Below, in pieces: positions 1 through 9,322 of a stretch of 64,000 nt of DNA (positions are counted from its first letter, which is position 1; each line of letters opens with the position of its first letter). Source of the stretch: Denitrobaculum tricleocarpae (GTDB lineage: Bacteria; Pseudomonadota; Alphaproteobacteria; Kiloniellales; Kiloniellaceae); NCBI RefSeq assembly GCF_007004665.1, contig NZ_ML660061.1, positions 124,001 through 188,000 of the forward strand, in the 5' to 3' direction. The notes below the pieces were generated by a model. The model saw only the letters and a program-made list of their open reading frames with translations. It searched no databases and was not told the origin of the DNA. Position numbers and translations under genes: made by a program.

Positions 1-547
1 AGATTCCCAGGCCCTGCAGGCCCGGAGGCACGTCGCTGTACTTGAGCTTCTCGCGCAGGCCGGCCAGCGCGACGATGGCCAGCGCCCAGCCGACTCCCGA
101 GCCGAAGCCGTAGACCACGCTCTCACCGAAATCGTAGTTCCGCTCCACCATAAAGAGGGAGCCGCCCAGGATCGCGCAGTTCACTGTAATCAGCGGCAGA
201 AAGATGCCAAGTGCGTTGTAGAGCGCCGGAAAGAAACGATCGAGTGTCATCTCGAGGATCTGCACCATGGCGGCGATCACACCGATGTAGCTGATCAGGC
301 CGACAAAGCTCAGATCGGTCCCGGTCACACCAAGCCAGCTCAAGGCGTCCTGCTGCAGAAAGTACGTGAAAATCAGGTTGTTGGCGGGAACCGTAATCGA
401 TTGGACGACGACCACGGCGATTCCCAGGCCGAAAGCGGTTTCGATCTTCTTTGAAACCGCCAGGAAGGTGCACATCCCGAGAAAGAACGAGAGGGCCAGG
501 TTTTCGACAAAGATGACTTTGACGAAGAGGCTGAGATAGGCTTCCAT
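1..547 (-). CDS. nqrE: Na+-translocating NADH:quinone reductase subunit E (partial)
   Basis: This is an integral membrane subunit of the Na+-NQR complex, which couples NADH oxidation and ubiquinone reduction to Na+ export. NqrE pairs with NqrD around a membrane-embedded iron site. The 182 visible codons begin with [20 protein letters not shown] and show several hydrophobic helices and the family's VNCAILGG segment. The family is about 200 residues long, so the last 20 or so codons lie beyond the window edge. Its ATG shares one base with the nqrD stop (TGATG), which indicates translational coupling. nqrF, the NADH-oxidising subunit, would be expected next outside the window. Identity is near certain from sequence and gene order. 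Confidence 0.95.
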   Translation of the reverse strand, partial: MEAYLSLFVKVIFVENLALSFFLGMCTFLAVSKKIETAFGLGIAVVVVQSITVPANNLIFTYFLQQDALSWLGVTGTDLSFVGLISYIGVIAAMVQILEMTLDRFFPALYNALGIFLPLITVNCAILGGSLFMVERNYDFGESVVYGFGSGVGWALAIVALAGLREKLKYSDVPPGLQGLGI

Positions 548-1206
548 CAGGCGTGTTCCTTGACCTGCACGTCCATGATCTGGAAGGAGATCTTCTCCCG
601 CTGCTGGCTTTTAACCGTGCGCAGAACCCAGATAAAACAGCCGATGATGAAGAACGCGCTCGGCGGCAGCAGGAGCAGCCCGTTGGGCTCGTACCAGCCG
701 CCGTTCTTGACCAGAGGCAGGATTTCCAGGCCGAGCAATGTGCCGGCGCCGAAAAGCTCGCGGATCACGGCGACGCCAATCAGGATCACGCTGTAGCCAA
801 GCCCGTTCCCGATCCCGTCCAGGAAGCTCGCCATCGGCGGGTTCTGCATGGCATAGGCCTCGGCGCGGCCCATGACGATGCAGTTGGTGATGATCAGGCC
901 GACGAAAACGGAGAGGGTTTTGGAGATCTCATAGGCATAGGCCTTGAGGATCTGGTCCACCACGATCACCAGCGAGGCGATGATCACCATCTGCACGATA
1001 ATGCGGATGCTCCCTGGGACCTGGTGACGGATCAGGCTGATCGAAAGGTTCGAAAAGGCGCAGACGCTGGTGAGCGCGATGCACATGATCAGCGAGACTT
1101 CGAGCGAGGAGGTCACCGCCAGCGCTGAGCAGATACCGAGGGTTTGCAGGATGATCGGATTGTTTTCGATCAACGGGTCTGTCACCAGTTTCCGGGTTTC
1201 AGCCAT
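547..1206 (-). CDS. nqrD: Na+-translocating NADH:quinone reductase subunit D
   Basis: This 219-residue membrane subunit of Na+-NQR forms the inner pseudo-symmetric core with NqrE. About six hydrophobic helices are visible, with the conserved [20 protein letters not shown] start and the [18 protein letters not shown] loop. The Asn-Cys of that loop matches the cysteine region assigned to the intramembrane iron centre in this family. Length fits the usual 208-220. The start overlaps the nqrC end by 8 bases and the stop shares a base with the nqrE start, so the genes are tightly coupled. Nothing unusual is seen. Confidence 0.96.
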   Translation of the reverse strand: MAETRKLVTDPLIENNPIILQTLGICSALAVTSSLEVSLIMCIALTSVCAFSNLSISLIRHQVPGSIRIIVQMVIIASLVIVVDQILKAYAYEISKTLSVFVGLIITNCIVMGRAEAYAMQNPPMASFLDGIGNGLGYSVILIGVAVIRELFGAGTLLGLEILPLVKNGGWYEPNGLLLLPPSAFFIIGCFIWVLRTVKSQQREKISFQIMDVQVKEHA

Positions 1207-2017
1207 TGTCGCCCAACTCCTCTTGCAGATTGTTCAAAAAGGGGCCGAAGCCGTTTTCATCTGCCCAAAACCGTACGAGGTTGCTGACCCCACGGGAGGT
1301 CAGGGTCGCACCTGCCAGGCCGTCCACCTGATGAATGCCGTCCGGCCCGCTGGCCGCGGCGCCCTTGACCACCTCGATGCGCAGGGTCCCGTCGTCGTCG
1401 AACAGCTGCTTGCCCGGCCATTGACCTCGCCAGGAAGGATTATCGACCTCGCCGCCCAGTCCGGGCGTTTCCGCATGCTCGTAAAATTGCAGCCCGATGA
1501 CTTCGCGGCCATCGGGTTTGACCGCGAGATAGCCATAGAGTGTCGACCAGAGCCCATAGCCGTGGACCGGCAGGATGACCGTGTTGACGCTGCCTTCGCC
1601 ATCTTTGACCAGATAGACCTTTGCGTAATGGGCCTTCCGGCGTATCGACGCGATATCCTGATCGGAGGAAAGCGCGACGCTCATCGCGGGGTCACGCGCC
1701 GCATCCCGCTGAACGTAATCCTCGTAATCAACGGCGTCGGTGAAAGAGCCTGTGCGGAGGTCGACGATGCGCGGCTCAACCTGTTTGAAGAGCTCATCGA
1801 TATCGGCGTCCGGGCGCATCAGCCCCGAGACCTCGAGGATGTTCCGGCGAACCTCTTCGCGTTTGTTGGCTTCCTGCAGATCGCGCAGGCCCACGGCTGT
1901 CGCCGAGACGACAACGGAACAGACTAAACAAAGCACCACCGCCACGCCCACGATTTTCCATGGGTTATCGTTCGGTACGGCGAGGATTCTCTGTATCCAG
2001 GATGGCTGCTCAGCCAT
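1199..2017 (-). CDS. nqrC: Na+-translocating NADH:quinone reductase subunit C
   Basis: NqrC carries a covalently bound FMN and passes electrons within Na+-NQR. The 272-residue protein has one N-terminal membrane helix (about 20-44) and an FMN-binding domain exposed outside the cytoplasm. The flavinylation site is GLAGATLTS, giving Thr238 as the predicted acceptor of phosphoester-linked FMN. The usual SGAT is written AGAT here. Modification needs an ApbE protein, and one is encoded at 5570-6619. The start overlaps the end of nqrB by 8 bases. Length and motif order agree with the family. Confidence 0.96.
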   Translation of the reverse strand: MAEQPSWIQRILAVPNDNPWKIVGVAVVLCLVCSVVVSATAVGLRDLQEANKREEVRRNILEVSGLMRPDADIDELFKQVEPRIVDLRTGSFTDAVDYEDYVQRDAARDPAMSVALSSDQDIASIRRKAHYAKVYLVKDGEGSVNTVILPVHGYGLWSTLYGYLAVKPDGREVIGLQFYEHAETPGLGGEVDNPSWRGQWPGKQLFDDDGTLRIEVVKGAAASGPDGIHQVDGLAGATLTSRGVSNLVRFWADENGFGPFLNNLQEELGDNG

Positions 2018-3218
2018 GTCGCCTCCGCCTGCGTTGGATGTTGGCCTTAACCACTACATAGTCAATCAGCGGCGCAAATACATTGCCGAAAAGAATGGCC
2101 AGCATCATGCCTTCCGGGAAGGCCGGGTTGACCACACGGATCAGCACGCACATCACGCCAATCAAGGCACCGTACCACCAGCGACCGGCATTTGTCATGG
2201 CTGCGGAGACCGGTTCGGTGACCATGTAGACGAGGCCGAAAGCGTAGCCGCCAACAACGAGATGCCAGTACCAGGGCATAGCAAAGGCCGGGTTGGTATC
2301 ACTGCCGATCAGGTTGAACAGCGTGCTCATCGCCACCGTACCAAGCACGCAGCCGGCGATCAGCCGGACGTTCGCTATTCGGGTGTAGACGAGAAAGATG
2401 CCGCCGATCAAACATGCGAGAGCCGAGGTTTCTCCCAGTGAACCCTGCATAAAGCCGAAGAAAGCGTCCCACCAGTCGAGCCCGATGCTCCCCAGCGCGC
2501 CGTGACCTTGCGAGGCGACGACACTCAGCGAAGTTGCGCCGCTGAAGCCGTCAACCGGGACCCATACGGCGTCGCCGGACATTTGCGCAGGGTAGGCGAA
2601 GTACAGAAAAGCACGGCCCGTAAGTGCCGGGTTGAGAATGTTCTTGCCGGTGCCGCCGAAGATTTCCTTGCCGATTATGACGCCGAAAATGATGCCCAGG
2701 GCGACCTGCCAGAGCGGCGTGGACGCGGGCAGGATCAACACGTAGAGCATCGAGGAGACGAAGAAGCCTTCGTTGACTTCGTGACCTCGAATGACCGCGA
2801 AGGCCACTTCACAAAGACCGCCGGCGGCCAGCGTCACTACGTAGATCGGGAAAAAGTAGAGGAAGCCGTGGACGAAGCAGGCAAAGAGGTTGTCTGGTGA
2901 ATAGCCGATCCCAAGAATATCCAGTATCCAGCCGCGCCAGCCGCCGGCCGTCTCCAAGCCCAGTTGAGCGAGGGCGCTATTGGCCTGGTATCCCGTATTC
3001 CACATACCCCAGAGAATACAGGGGATGGTGGCGAGGACCACGTAGGTCATGGTCCGCTTGAGGTCGAGGCTGACGCGTGCGTGAGGGGCGGCCTGAGTGA
3101 CCGTTCTCGGGGAATAAAGAAGCGTATCGACCATCTCGTAGACGGCATAATACTTTTCGTACCTGCCGCCCTTGAGAAACTGCGGCTCGATCGAATCAAG
3201 CCATTGCCGCAGACCCAT
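2010..3218 (-). CDS. nqrB: Na+-translocating NADH:quinone reductase subunit B
   Basis: NqrB is the large membrane subunit that carries covalent FMN and riboflavin and is thought to hold the Na+ channel. The protein has 402 residues, about ten hydrophobic helices and the GGTGKNILNPALTGRAFL signature. The flavinylation motif SGAT lies at 226-229, so Thr229 is the predicted FMN acceptor. The start lies 2 bases after the nqrA stop and the end overlaps nqrC by 8. The other FMN site in this complex is in NqrC, and both should be substrates of the neighbouring ApbE. Confidence 0.97.
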   Translation of the reverse strand: MGLRQWLDSIEPQFLKGGRYEKYYAVYEMVDTLLYSPRTVTQAAPHARVSLDLKRTMTYVVLATIPCILWGMWNTGYQANSALAQLGLETAGGWRGWILDILGIGYSPDNLFACFVHGFLYFFPIYVVTLAAGGLCEVAFAVIRGHEVNEGFFVSSMLYVLILPASTPLWQVALGIIFGVIIGKEIFGGTGKNILNPALTGRAFLYFAYPAQMSGDAVWVPVDGFSGATSLSVVASQGHGALGSIGLDWWDAFFGFMQGSLGETSALACLIGGIFLVYTRIANVRLIAGCVLGTVAMSTLFNLIGSDTNPAFAMPWYWHLVVGGYAFGLVYMVTEPVSAAMTNAGRWWYGALIGVMCVLIRVVNPAFPEGMMLAILFGNVFAPLIDYVVVKANIQRRRRRHG

Positions 3219-3220
3219 AA

Positions 3221-4639
3221 CTAACCTTCCGCTTCAATCTTCTTAAGGTTTGCGCGCAACGCCATACCATACTCATATTTGCTCAGACAAACATAAGAGC
3301 AGAGTGCGAGGTCTTCCTCGTCGAGTTCAAGGCAGCCGAGCGCTTGCGCGTCCTCCGTATCCAAAATGAGCAGAGCACGCAGCAGCTGGGTCGGAAGAAT
3401 GTCGAGCGGTATCACGTCTTCATAAAGTCCGATCGGGACCATCGCCCTCGGACTACCGTTCAAGCTGGTATTGAACGGAAAGCGAATTCCGCGGCCAAAG
3501 AGGCTCGAAAAATGGACGTTTGCCGTCGAGAACTTCCGCATACTGGGAATCAGCCAGCCGAAGAGTTCCCGTTTGCGGCCTTCTTCCATCAGCGTGATTT
3601 GATGGTGAAAGCGGCCCAGATAGGCGAACGGCCCGTCCGCTGTACGGCCCGTCAGGACGTTTCCGGCAATCACCCTGACTTCAGTGTCCGCTGTCTCGCC
3701 TTCAACCAGCGTCGCGGTCGAGGCGCCGACCCGGCTGCGGATGAGCCGAGGTCGTTTGGCCGCCGGGCCGGCGAGCGATATCACACGTTCGGTCGGCAAA
3801 TGACCTGTGCGGAAAAGGGCACCGATCGCCATGACATCCTGATAGTTGGCATGCCATACGGTTTTTTCGGCGTGCACGGGCTCGAGCAGGTGGATATGGG
3901 TGCCCACGAGACCTGCCGGGTGCGGACCTTCAAAAGTCGCCCGTACGACATTCTCGCCCCCAACCGGCGGGATCTCCGCGTCTGGACGATGACAGAGATA
4001 AGTTGTTCCGTCGGTGAGTTTGGCCAGCAGGCGCACGCCGTTGCGGAAATCCCCCGGCGCCTCGCCAATGACCGTTGCGGCGTCCGGCGCGAGCGGGCTC
4101 GAATCCATCGCAGTGATGAAGATGGCCGCCGGAGCCGATTCGGGATCTGGAACTCTGGAGTAGGGCCGTGTTCGCAGGGTCGTCCAAAGACCGGAGGTCA
4201 AAAGATTGTCCTTGATCCGGTCCCGGTCGAGATTCGGGATCTCCTCCGCTTTGTAACTGGCGAAAGAGATCGGCTCGTCCTGCTCGTCGATATCGATGAC
4301 CACCGATTCCAGGACGCGCCGGGCGCCACGGTTGATCGCCCGGACCCGTCCGCCGGCAGGCGCTGTATAGACAACGCCTTCAAACCGCCTGTCTGCGAAC
4401 AACACCTGACCGCGGTGAACCGTATCGCCCTCTGCGACCATCATCTTGGGCTTGAGTTCATGGTAATCCGTGCCAACCACGGCGCAGCTGGTGATGGCCG
4501 GCCCGTCTTCTATTTTTTGCTCCGGCGATCCGTCGATCGGCAGATCGAGGCCCTTCTTGAGCTGAAAGGCAAGGATTTCCCCACCGGATTCGCCCGGGCT
4601 GATCCCCCGGGTCGGTTGTGCTGTTTGTGGCTCAAGCAT
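3221..4639 (-). CDS. nqrA: Na+-translocating NADH:quinone reductase subunit A
   Basis: NqrA is the peripheral cytoplasmic subunit implicated in ubiquinone binding. The 472-residue sequence contains the family N-terminal block [15 protein letters not shown], but at about residue 28 rather than at the very start. The open frame therefore has an N-terminal extension of about 25 residues ([20 protein letters not shown]...). I see no good in-frame internal start that would remove it, so the extension is probably real. The CBS gene lies 107 bases upstream in the same direction and may share the promoter. The nqrB start follows after 2 bases. Confidence 0.95.
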   Translation of the reverse strand: MLEPQTAQPTRGISPGESGGEILAFQLKKGLDLPIDGSPEQKIEDGPAITSCAVVGTDYHELKPKMMVAEGDTVHRGQVLFADRRFEGVVYTAPAGGRVRAINRGARRVLESVVIDIDEQDEPISFASYKAEEIPNLDRDRIKDNLLTSGLWTTLRTRPYSRVPDPESAPAAIFITAMDSSPLAPDAATVIGEAPGDFRNGVRLLAKLTDGTTYLCHRPDAEIPPVGGENVVRATFEGPHPAGLVGTHIHLLEPVHAEKTVWHANYQDVMAIGALFRTGHLPTERVISLAGPAAKRPRLIRSRVGASTATLVEGETADTEVRVIAGNVLTGRTADGPFAYLGRFHHQITLMEEGRKRELFGWLIPSMRKFSTANVHFSSLFGRGIRFPFNTSLNGSPRAMVPIGLYEDVIPLDILPTQLLRALLILDTEDAQALGCLELDEEDLALCSYVCLSKYEYGMALRANLKKIEAEG

Positions 4640-4746
4640 TTGGCCTCGTTACTCTCACTCGCGTCGCAGCCCCGCTCAATGCGGCGATATTCCATCCTTA
4701 TAATACGAGTGGCTGGGAGGCGCAAAGCCGTTCCGCAGTTCCATGC

Positions 4747-5286
4747 TCATCCAACGATGGCCTGCTTCATTTTCAGGTTCTCGTACTCTATTTCCAGCAT
4801 GCGGTGCCGGACCGCGTCGCCGATGGAGACCAGTCCGCACAACCTGCCCGCATCGACAACAGGCAGATGCCTGAAACGGCCATCGGTCATGCGTTTCATG
4901 ACGTCTTCCAAGTTATCGGCGGGTGTGCAGGTCTTGGGATCGGCTGTCATGATCTCCTGAACCTGACTGTCGAAGACTTCCAGACCCGTTGTATCAAGGG
5001 TGCGGACCACGTCGCGTTCGGAAATGATCCCGACGGGCTTGTTGTCGCCGTCCACGACGACAAGCGCCCCGACCCGCCGGCGATTGAGCTCCGCAACGAC
5101 CTCTTTGACTGTCATTTCAGGCGGCACTGTGAAAATCTCGCCGCCCTTATCGGCAAGGATAGCGGCCACGGTCAGGCTCGGCAGTCCCGCCCCCACGCTC
5201 GCTTCGGCGGTCTGCGAATGAGTTCGCTCGTGCTTTTCGTCTTCGGCCATCGGGCTTTTGTAAGAAATCGGCGCCATTGATCTCAT
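4747..5286 (-). CDS. CBS-domain pair protein
   Basis: This 179-residue soluble protein consists of a short polar N-terminus (1-35) and two CBS motifs (about 40-105 and 110-170). A typical core, VGALVVVDGDNKPVGIISERDVVR, lies in the first motif and RHLPVVDAGRLCGLVSIGDAV in the second. Stand-alone CBS pairs bind adenine nucleotides or similar ligands and act as sensors, but the ligand cannot be told from sequence. It is read in the same direction as nqrA, 107 bases ahead of it, so it may respond to cell energy state in connection with NQR; this is inference. A second ATG nine bases in (5277) is an alternative start with comparable ribosome-site spacing. Confidence 0.88.
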   Translation of the reverse strand: MRSMAPISYKSPMAEDEKHERTHSQTAEASVGAGLPSLTVAAILADKGGEIFTVPPEMTVKEVVAELNRRRVGALVVVDGDNKPVGIISERDVVRTLDTTGLEVFDSQVQEIMTADPKTCTPADNLEDVMKRMTDGRFRHLPVVDAGRLCGLVSIGDAVRHRMLEIEYENLKMKQAIVG

Positions 5287-5377
5287 CCTCTTCCGGCAGC
5301 TAGGCGCTGCCTGTTGGGCCAGCCGTCGATCTTGCGGCCAGCCGGGACACTGAATGAGAGAATACAGCCTAAAACCG

Positions 5378-5399
5378 CTTGATGGGTAGACCCATTAAG
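5378..5399. promoter_or_regulatory. Palindrome between divergent CBS/nqr and apbE genes
   Basis: A 22-base dyad with arms CTTGATGGGT and ACCCATTAAG (one G-T pair) and a 2-base centre lies about midway between the divergent CBS/nqr and apbE starts. Its position and symmetry suit an operator that could control both transcripts. No regulator is identified. The rest of 5287-5569 shows no clear feature. Confidence 0.35.
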
Positions 5400-5569
5400 G
5401 CTTTTACGGTCATTTTTCAAAGCCTGGCATCCTTCCTACCCGCCTTCGCGTTGGAGGATCACATCACTATTTCGCCAAAAACCATCAAACCAGAGGCCAC
5501 GACAAACTAGACAAGGCCGAGACGGATTGAGATAAACAACCGTGACTGTTCGATTGAGGATTCGGGACA

Positions 5570-6619
5570 ATGGCTCATAGTCTCTCCAGACGAAAATTTA
5601 TCGGCCATGCGCAAGGCATGGTTCTCGCTACGCCATTCTTAAGCCTGATGGGCTGCAGCGACGCGTCCCAGGATTTGGTCACGCTCGATGGCAAGACGAT
5701 GGGAACCACCTACAGCGTTAAACTCGCCGGCACCCCGCGGGGCATCGACGAGAGGGCACTCGCGCAAGACATCGAGGAGACTCTGGAGAGCGTCAATCTG
5801 CAGATGTCCACCTACCGGCCGGATTCAGAGCTTTCACGCTTCAACGCGGCCGACGAGGGCGCTTGGGTGTCGACCTCTGCGGATACGCGCTTCGTCATTG
5901 ACGCGGCCCTGCGGGTCAGCCGGCTGACCGCTGGAGCCTTTGACCCCACCGTCGGCCCGATTGTCGAGCTTTGGGGCTTTGGCGCAGGCCACGACGATCC
6001 GCAGTTACCGTCACCGGAAGATGCCGCAGCCGCCCGGGAGGTCGTCGGTTTCTCCAAGGTCGAGACGCGATCGGGCGATTCAGCCGTTGCCAAGCAAACC
6101 CGGGGAGTGAATCTGGACCTTTCCGGCATTGCGAAGGGCTTTGGTGTCGACAAGGTTGCCGAATACCTTGAGCGGGAGGGAGTGGAGAACTATCTCGTCG
6201 AGGTTGGCGGCGAGCTGCGCAGCAAAGGTGTCGGCCCCGGCGGAAAGCCCTGGCGCGTTGGAATCGAGCGGCCGAGCGGGGTTCCAGGTGATCTGCAGCA
6301 GGTTATCGAGCTTAAAGGAGAAGCTCTTGCGACCTCCGGCAATTACCGGATCTTCTTCGAGCAGGATGGCCGGCGCTATTCGCACATCATTGATCCGCGC
6401 ACCGGCCGTCCGGTGGAGCACAGTCTTGCTTCCGCGACGGTTGTCGCACCGACGACTATGGAAGCCGATGCGCTCTCGACCTCGCTCCTGGTGCTTGGGC
6501 CCGATGCAGGCATGAAGCTGGCGGTTGAGCAGGATATTGCAGCCTTCTTCATCACCGGCAACGGCGAGAGCCTCTCCGAGACATCCTCACCAGCGTTTGC
6601 CCGCCGCTTCAAGTCTTGA
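5570..6619 (+). CDS. apbE: FAD:protein FMN transferase (ApbE), lipoprotein
   Basis: ApbE transfers the FMN part of FAD onto a threonine of target proteins, using Mg2+. Motifs seen include GKTMGTTYSV, FDPTVGPIVELWGFG, LSGIAKGFGVDKVAEYL, IIDPRTGRPV and MEADALSTSLLVLG, in the family order. The N-terminus has twin arginines (SRRKFIG) and a lipobox (LMGCSD, Cys about residue 29), so the mature protein of roughly 320 residues is probably membrane-anchored in the periplasm. It is divergent from the nqr operon, whose NqrB Thr229 and NqrC Thr238 are the obvious substrates. Length (349) matches the family. Confidence 0.96.
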   Translation: MAHSLSRRKFIGHAQGMVLATPFLSLMGCSDASQDLVTLDGKTMGTTYSVKLAGTPRGIDERALAQDIEETLESVNLQMSTYRPDSELSRFNAADEGAWVSTSADTRFVIDAALRVSRLTAGAFDPTVGPIVELWGFGAGHDDPQLPSPEDAAAAREVVGFSKVETRSGDSAVAKQTRGVNLDLSGIAKGFGVDKVAEYLEREGVENYLVEVGGELRSKGVGPGGKPWRVGIERPSGVPGDLQQVIELKGEALATSGNYRIFFEQDGRRYSHIIDPRTGRPVEHSLASATVVAPTTMEADALSTSLLVLGPDAGMKLAVEQDIAAFFITGNGESLSETSSPAFARRFKS

Positions 6620-6699
6620 GGCCGAGGCTGAGGGCTGTGCCTTTCGCCCCGGAGCGGACGATGGGCCGCTGAGCCATTTGCTCGATGTCGAGCCCTGCG

Positions 6700-6748
6700 C
6701 TCCATGTAACCTGCGCCCGATAGATACGGGCGATGGAGGGGTCTTTTT
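6700..6748 (+). terminator. Terminator after apbE
   Basis: A compound hairpin has an outer stem CTCCAT/ATGGAG (6700-6705 with 6733-6738) and an inner stem CGCCCG/CGGGCG (6714-6719 with 6727-6732). A T5 run follows at 6744-6748. It lies about 80 bases past the apbE stop and would end that transcript before the convergent antiporter gene. Confidence 0.6.
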
Positions 6749-6798
6749 GAATCAGGTTTGATACACCGGTGTATGGCATGGGCTTATCCGGTGCGATC

Positions 6799-6937
6799 TA
6801 GAGCAGATCCGGTTTAGATGGAATCGCCTTGGGCGATCCGTCGTACCGGTGAATCTGCTCTACCTATAAGATGTAGAGCGGGTTCACATGTTTTAGCGAA
6901 AACACAGAGTGTTTCCGTTAAAACATCACGCGCTCTA
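6799..6937. repeat. Double palindromic intergenic element
   Basis: Two palindromes lie side by side. The first (6799-6862) has 10-base perfect ends TAGAGCAGAT/ATCTGCTCTA and an inner ATCGCC/GGCGAT pairing. The second (6874-6937) has ends TAGAGCG/CGCTCTA and an inner 18-base arm ATGTTTTAGCGAAAACAC that pairs at 16 of 18 positions. All four ends carry TAGAGC. The right end reads into the convergent antiporter gene and provides its stop codon. The form is that of a dispersed REP/MITE-like palindromic element; copy number elsewhere is not visible here. Confidence 0.65.
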
Positions 6938-8500
6938 GTCGCGAAGAGGCACATCCATCGCGTCGACGGCGTATGCCGCCAAACTGCGGCCAGCCTCATG
7001 CATGGTGAGGTAGGTTTGGTCCGCGCCTGCCTCCCTTATCCGTTTGACATGATCGGCGTAGAGGGCATGACTGATAATCGGCCCGGAGAAGCCCCGGGCG
7101 CGCAGTGTCCGCACTGAGATCAATTTCGCTTCAATATCGTCCATTGCCAGGATTGCAGCTTCAATGCGATGCAGCTGGACGCCGCTCCAGAAACTGCTGT
7201 CTTCGGCATCCGCGAAGATTACGTTTCGTCCCGCGTCGGCATGCGCCTTGGCTTTGTAGGGGTCAGCGTCGAGTCCCACGGGCAGTTTGCCGGCCTTGCT
7301 CAGAGATTCATAAGCCGCTGAGCCTGTCCGCCCCATGCCGAAGACGATCACATTGCTGTCGCCAAGGTCTTTTGGCTGTTCGTCGGGCCGGCGTGTCTTG
7401 AGCTCAAAACGCTGGAGCTGATTCTCAAAGCGTTCGAACAGCGGATGGGCGATCCGGTTCAAGGGAGCGGCGATGAGGAAAGACAAAGAAACGGCTATCG
7501 CCAAAGGCACGATAAATGGTTCTGCCGCCGGAATGCCGGCGGCGACGATCAGGCCGAATTCGCTGTAGGCCGTCAGGGACAGGGCGGCCAGAAAAGACGT
7601 TCTCGCACGCAGACGGAAAGCAAGCATGAGAAAGAAGAAGAGGACACCTTTCAGCGGCAGCAGGACCCCGAGAACCAGGGCGAAGACGATAGCATTCCAA
7701 TCCGGCAATCCGGACATCCCGATCGAGAGGAAAAACCCGACCAGGAATACTTCTTTCAGGGACCAAAGGGACTCTGAAAGCTCCTTGGCGCGCGTGTGAG
7801 TCGATAAAAGCAGGCCCATGACCAGAGCGCCAATCTCACCCTTGAGACCGATCAACTCGAAGCCGACACCGCCGATGACGAGGCTCAGCAAGAGTCCGGT
7901 GAGAACCAGCACCTCGTCGTGACCGACGGAATCCAGGATTTTAAAGAGCACCGGCCGCAACAGCGGCATGGCGAAGATGAGCAGTGCCCAGGGCCCTGGA
8001 AGCTTGCCTGCGAAAATTGCCAGAACGACCAGGGCAATGATATCCTGGACAATCAGGATTCCGATCGCGGTGCGTCCGTGGAAGTTGCCAAGTTCTCGCT
8101 TGGCCTCAAGCATCTTCGCCGAGAGGACCGTGGAGGAAAAACCAAGGGCAATGGCGACGAGCAGCGCAACCGTCCAGTCATCGACGAAAAACAGCCGGGT
8201 GATGGGCGTGAAGAGGACGATGGACAGCCCGAAGTGAATAAGAGCACCACCGACGACCGGTGGTTCTGCGATTTGCCCCAGCTTCAGCTTCAGGCCAATC
8301 GTGAACAGAAGCATCAGTACGCCCAGATTGGCGAGGTAGTCCAGGATCGGCCCGGTCGTCGCAGGCATCCCAAACTCTGGGCCGACAGCATTGACAAAAA
8401 AGCCGGCAGCCAGAAAACCGACAAGCGGCGGCAAACCCACTTGCCGCGCCGCGAGCCCAAAGATGAAGGCTGAACCGATCGCAAAGACTTCGAATACCAT
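6935..8500 (-). CDS. CPA2-family cation:proton antiporter (KefB-type) with TrkA-N domain
   Basis: This 521-residue membrane protein consists of a Na+/H+ exchanger-type domain of about 12 helices (1-370) and a cytosolic NAD-binding TrkA-N domain (about 385-505, Rossmann motif GMGRTGS). KefB/C-type proteins exchange K+ or Na+ for H+ and are gated by nucleotides or glutathione adducts. There is no separate KefF/G partner nearby. A physiological link to the Na+-pumping NQR is possible but unproved. The stop codon (TAG at 6935-6937) falls inside the terminal repeat of the palindromic element 6799-6937, so the original C-terminus may have been changed by its insertion. Confidence 0.92.
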   Translation of the reverse strand: MVFEVFAIGSAFIFGLAARQVGLPPLVGFLAAGFFVNAVGPEFGMPATTGPILDYLANLGVLMLLFTIGLKLKLGQIAEPPVVGGALIHFGLSIVLFTPITRLFFVDDWTVALLVAIALGFSSTVLSAKMLEAKRELGNFHGRTAIGILIVQDIIALVVLAIFAGKLPGPWALLIFAMPLLRPVLFKILDSVGHDEVLVLTGLLLSLVIGGVGFELIGLKGEIGALVMGLLLSTHTRAKELSESLWSLKEVFLVGFFLSIGMSGLPDWNAIVFALVLGVLLPLKGVLFFFLMLAFRLRARTSFLAALSLTAYSEFGLIVAAGIPAAEPFIVPLAIAVSLSFLIAAPLNRIAHPLFERFENQLQRFELKTRRPDEQPKDLGDSNVIVFGMGRTGSAAYESLSKAGKLPVGLDADPYKAKAHADAGRNVIFADAEDSSFWSGVQLHRIEAAILAMDDIEAKLISVRTLRARGFSGPIISHALYADHVKRIREAGADQTYLTMHEAGRSLAAYAVDAMDVPLRD

Positions 8501-8926
8501 GCCGATCTCTATCCGCTCGCGGGCTTTCCGGCCAAAAGCCCGGCTTCACATGAGTGCGGTGGCAACACCGCGGGAAATACCGCAGGAGTTTACCTGAGCT
8601 TCAGCGCATTGACAGCTGAACTTACGTCAAACGTGAGATGGTCCCCCGGTTTTGTTACGCCGCCGTCGTACAACGTCAGCACGTCACGGCAATCCAAATG
8701 GCCGTGGCAGTTCAATCGGCCGACAGGGACAGTGTTTGGCTCACATCGTTAGAGCAGACTCACCGAGACGCGGGGTCGTTGTGAGCGAGCCCATTTCACT
8801 TGGAGCTGCTCCAAGACACAAGTCACGCTTACATAACACGTGGCGCAAGACGTCAGGCAGGTCTTAGTCCGAGGCGGTGTTTGCTGTCACCCTCGAGATC
8901 TCGTTAGACGACAGCGATGGCCGCTA
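8501..8926. other. Intergenic region without recognised feature
   Basis: These 426 bases separate the antiporter and HU genes, both on the minus strand. I see short local dyads but no convincing promoter, terminator with a T run, RNA gene or conserved reading frame. It must hold the antiporter promoter near 8500-8600. Confidence 0.4.
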
Positions 8927-9322
8927 TCACACGGCGCCCTTCAAGGTCTGTCCTGCCTTAAAGCGGACCGACTTCGAAGCCTTGATCTTGATGGCGTCAC
9001 CTGTTCTCGGATTGATGCCTTTACGCGCCGCCCGTTTCGCGACGGAGAAGCTGCCGAACCCAACCAGTTGAACCTTCTGGTTCTTTTTCAGTGACGTCGT
9101 GATCGTTCCGATGAGATCTCCCAGGGTCTCTCTGGCCGCCGCGGCTGAACAACCGGTGCCGCCTTGAATAACTTCGATCAGATGCTGACGGTCGCTGGTG
9201 CCCTCAGGTGTTGCCTTGTAACGGCGTGCCGCTGGTTTCTTTGCGGCTTGGGCAGTCTTGGGAGCAGCTTTTTTCGGGGCAGCTTTTTTTGCTGTGGCTT
9301 TCTTCACAGGTTTCTTGGCCAT
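8927..9322 (-). CDS. HU-family DNA-binding protein with lysine/alanine-rich tail
   Basis: HU proteins bend and compact DNA as dimers. The C-terminal 90 residues are a complete HU fold, with a beta-arm region GFGSFSVAKRAARKGINPRTG and the ending KASKSVRFKAGQTLK. The N-terminal 38 residues are an extension of Lys-Ala-Pro repeats (KKATAKKAAPKKAAPK), resembling the tail of histone H1 or of mycobacterial-type HU, though there the tail is C-terminal. Ordinary HU is about 90 residues; this one is 131. Such tails usually add non-specific DNA affinity and may be acetylated. Monocistronic by position. Confidence 0.93.
   Translation of the reverse strand: MAKKPVKKATAKKAAPKKAAPKTAQAAKKPAARRYKATPEGTSDRQHLIEVIQGGTGCSAAAARETLGDLIGTITTSLKKNQKVQLVGFGSFSVAKRAARKGINPRTGDAIKIKASKSVRFKAGQTLKGAV

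Noticed and set aside
3344-4960. 538-residue plus-strand frame opposite nqrA
   Set aside because: nqrA is certain by sequence and operon order. The antisense frame has no start signal and is rich in Arg/His as high-GC shadows are.
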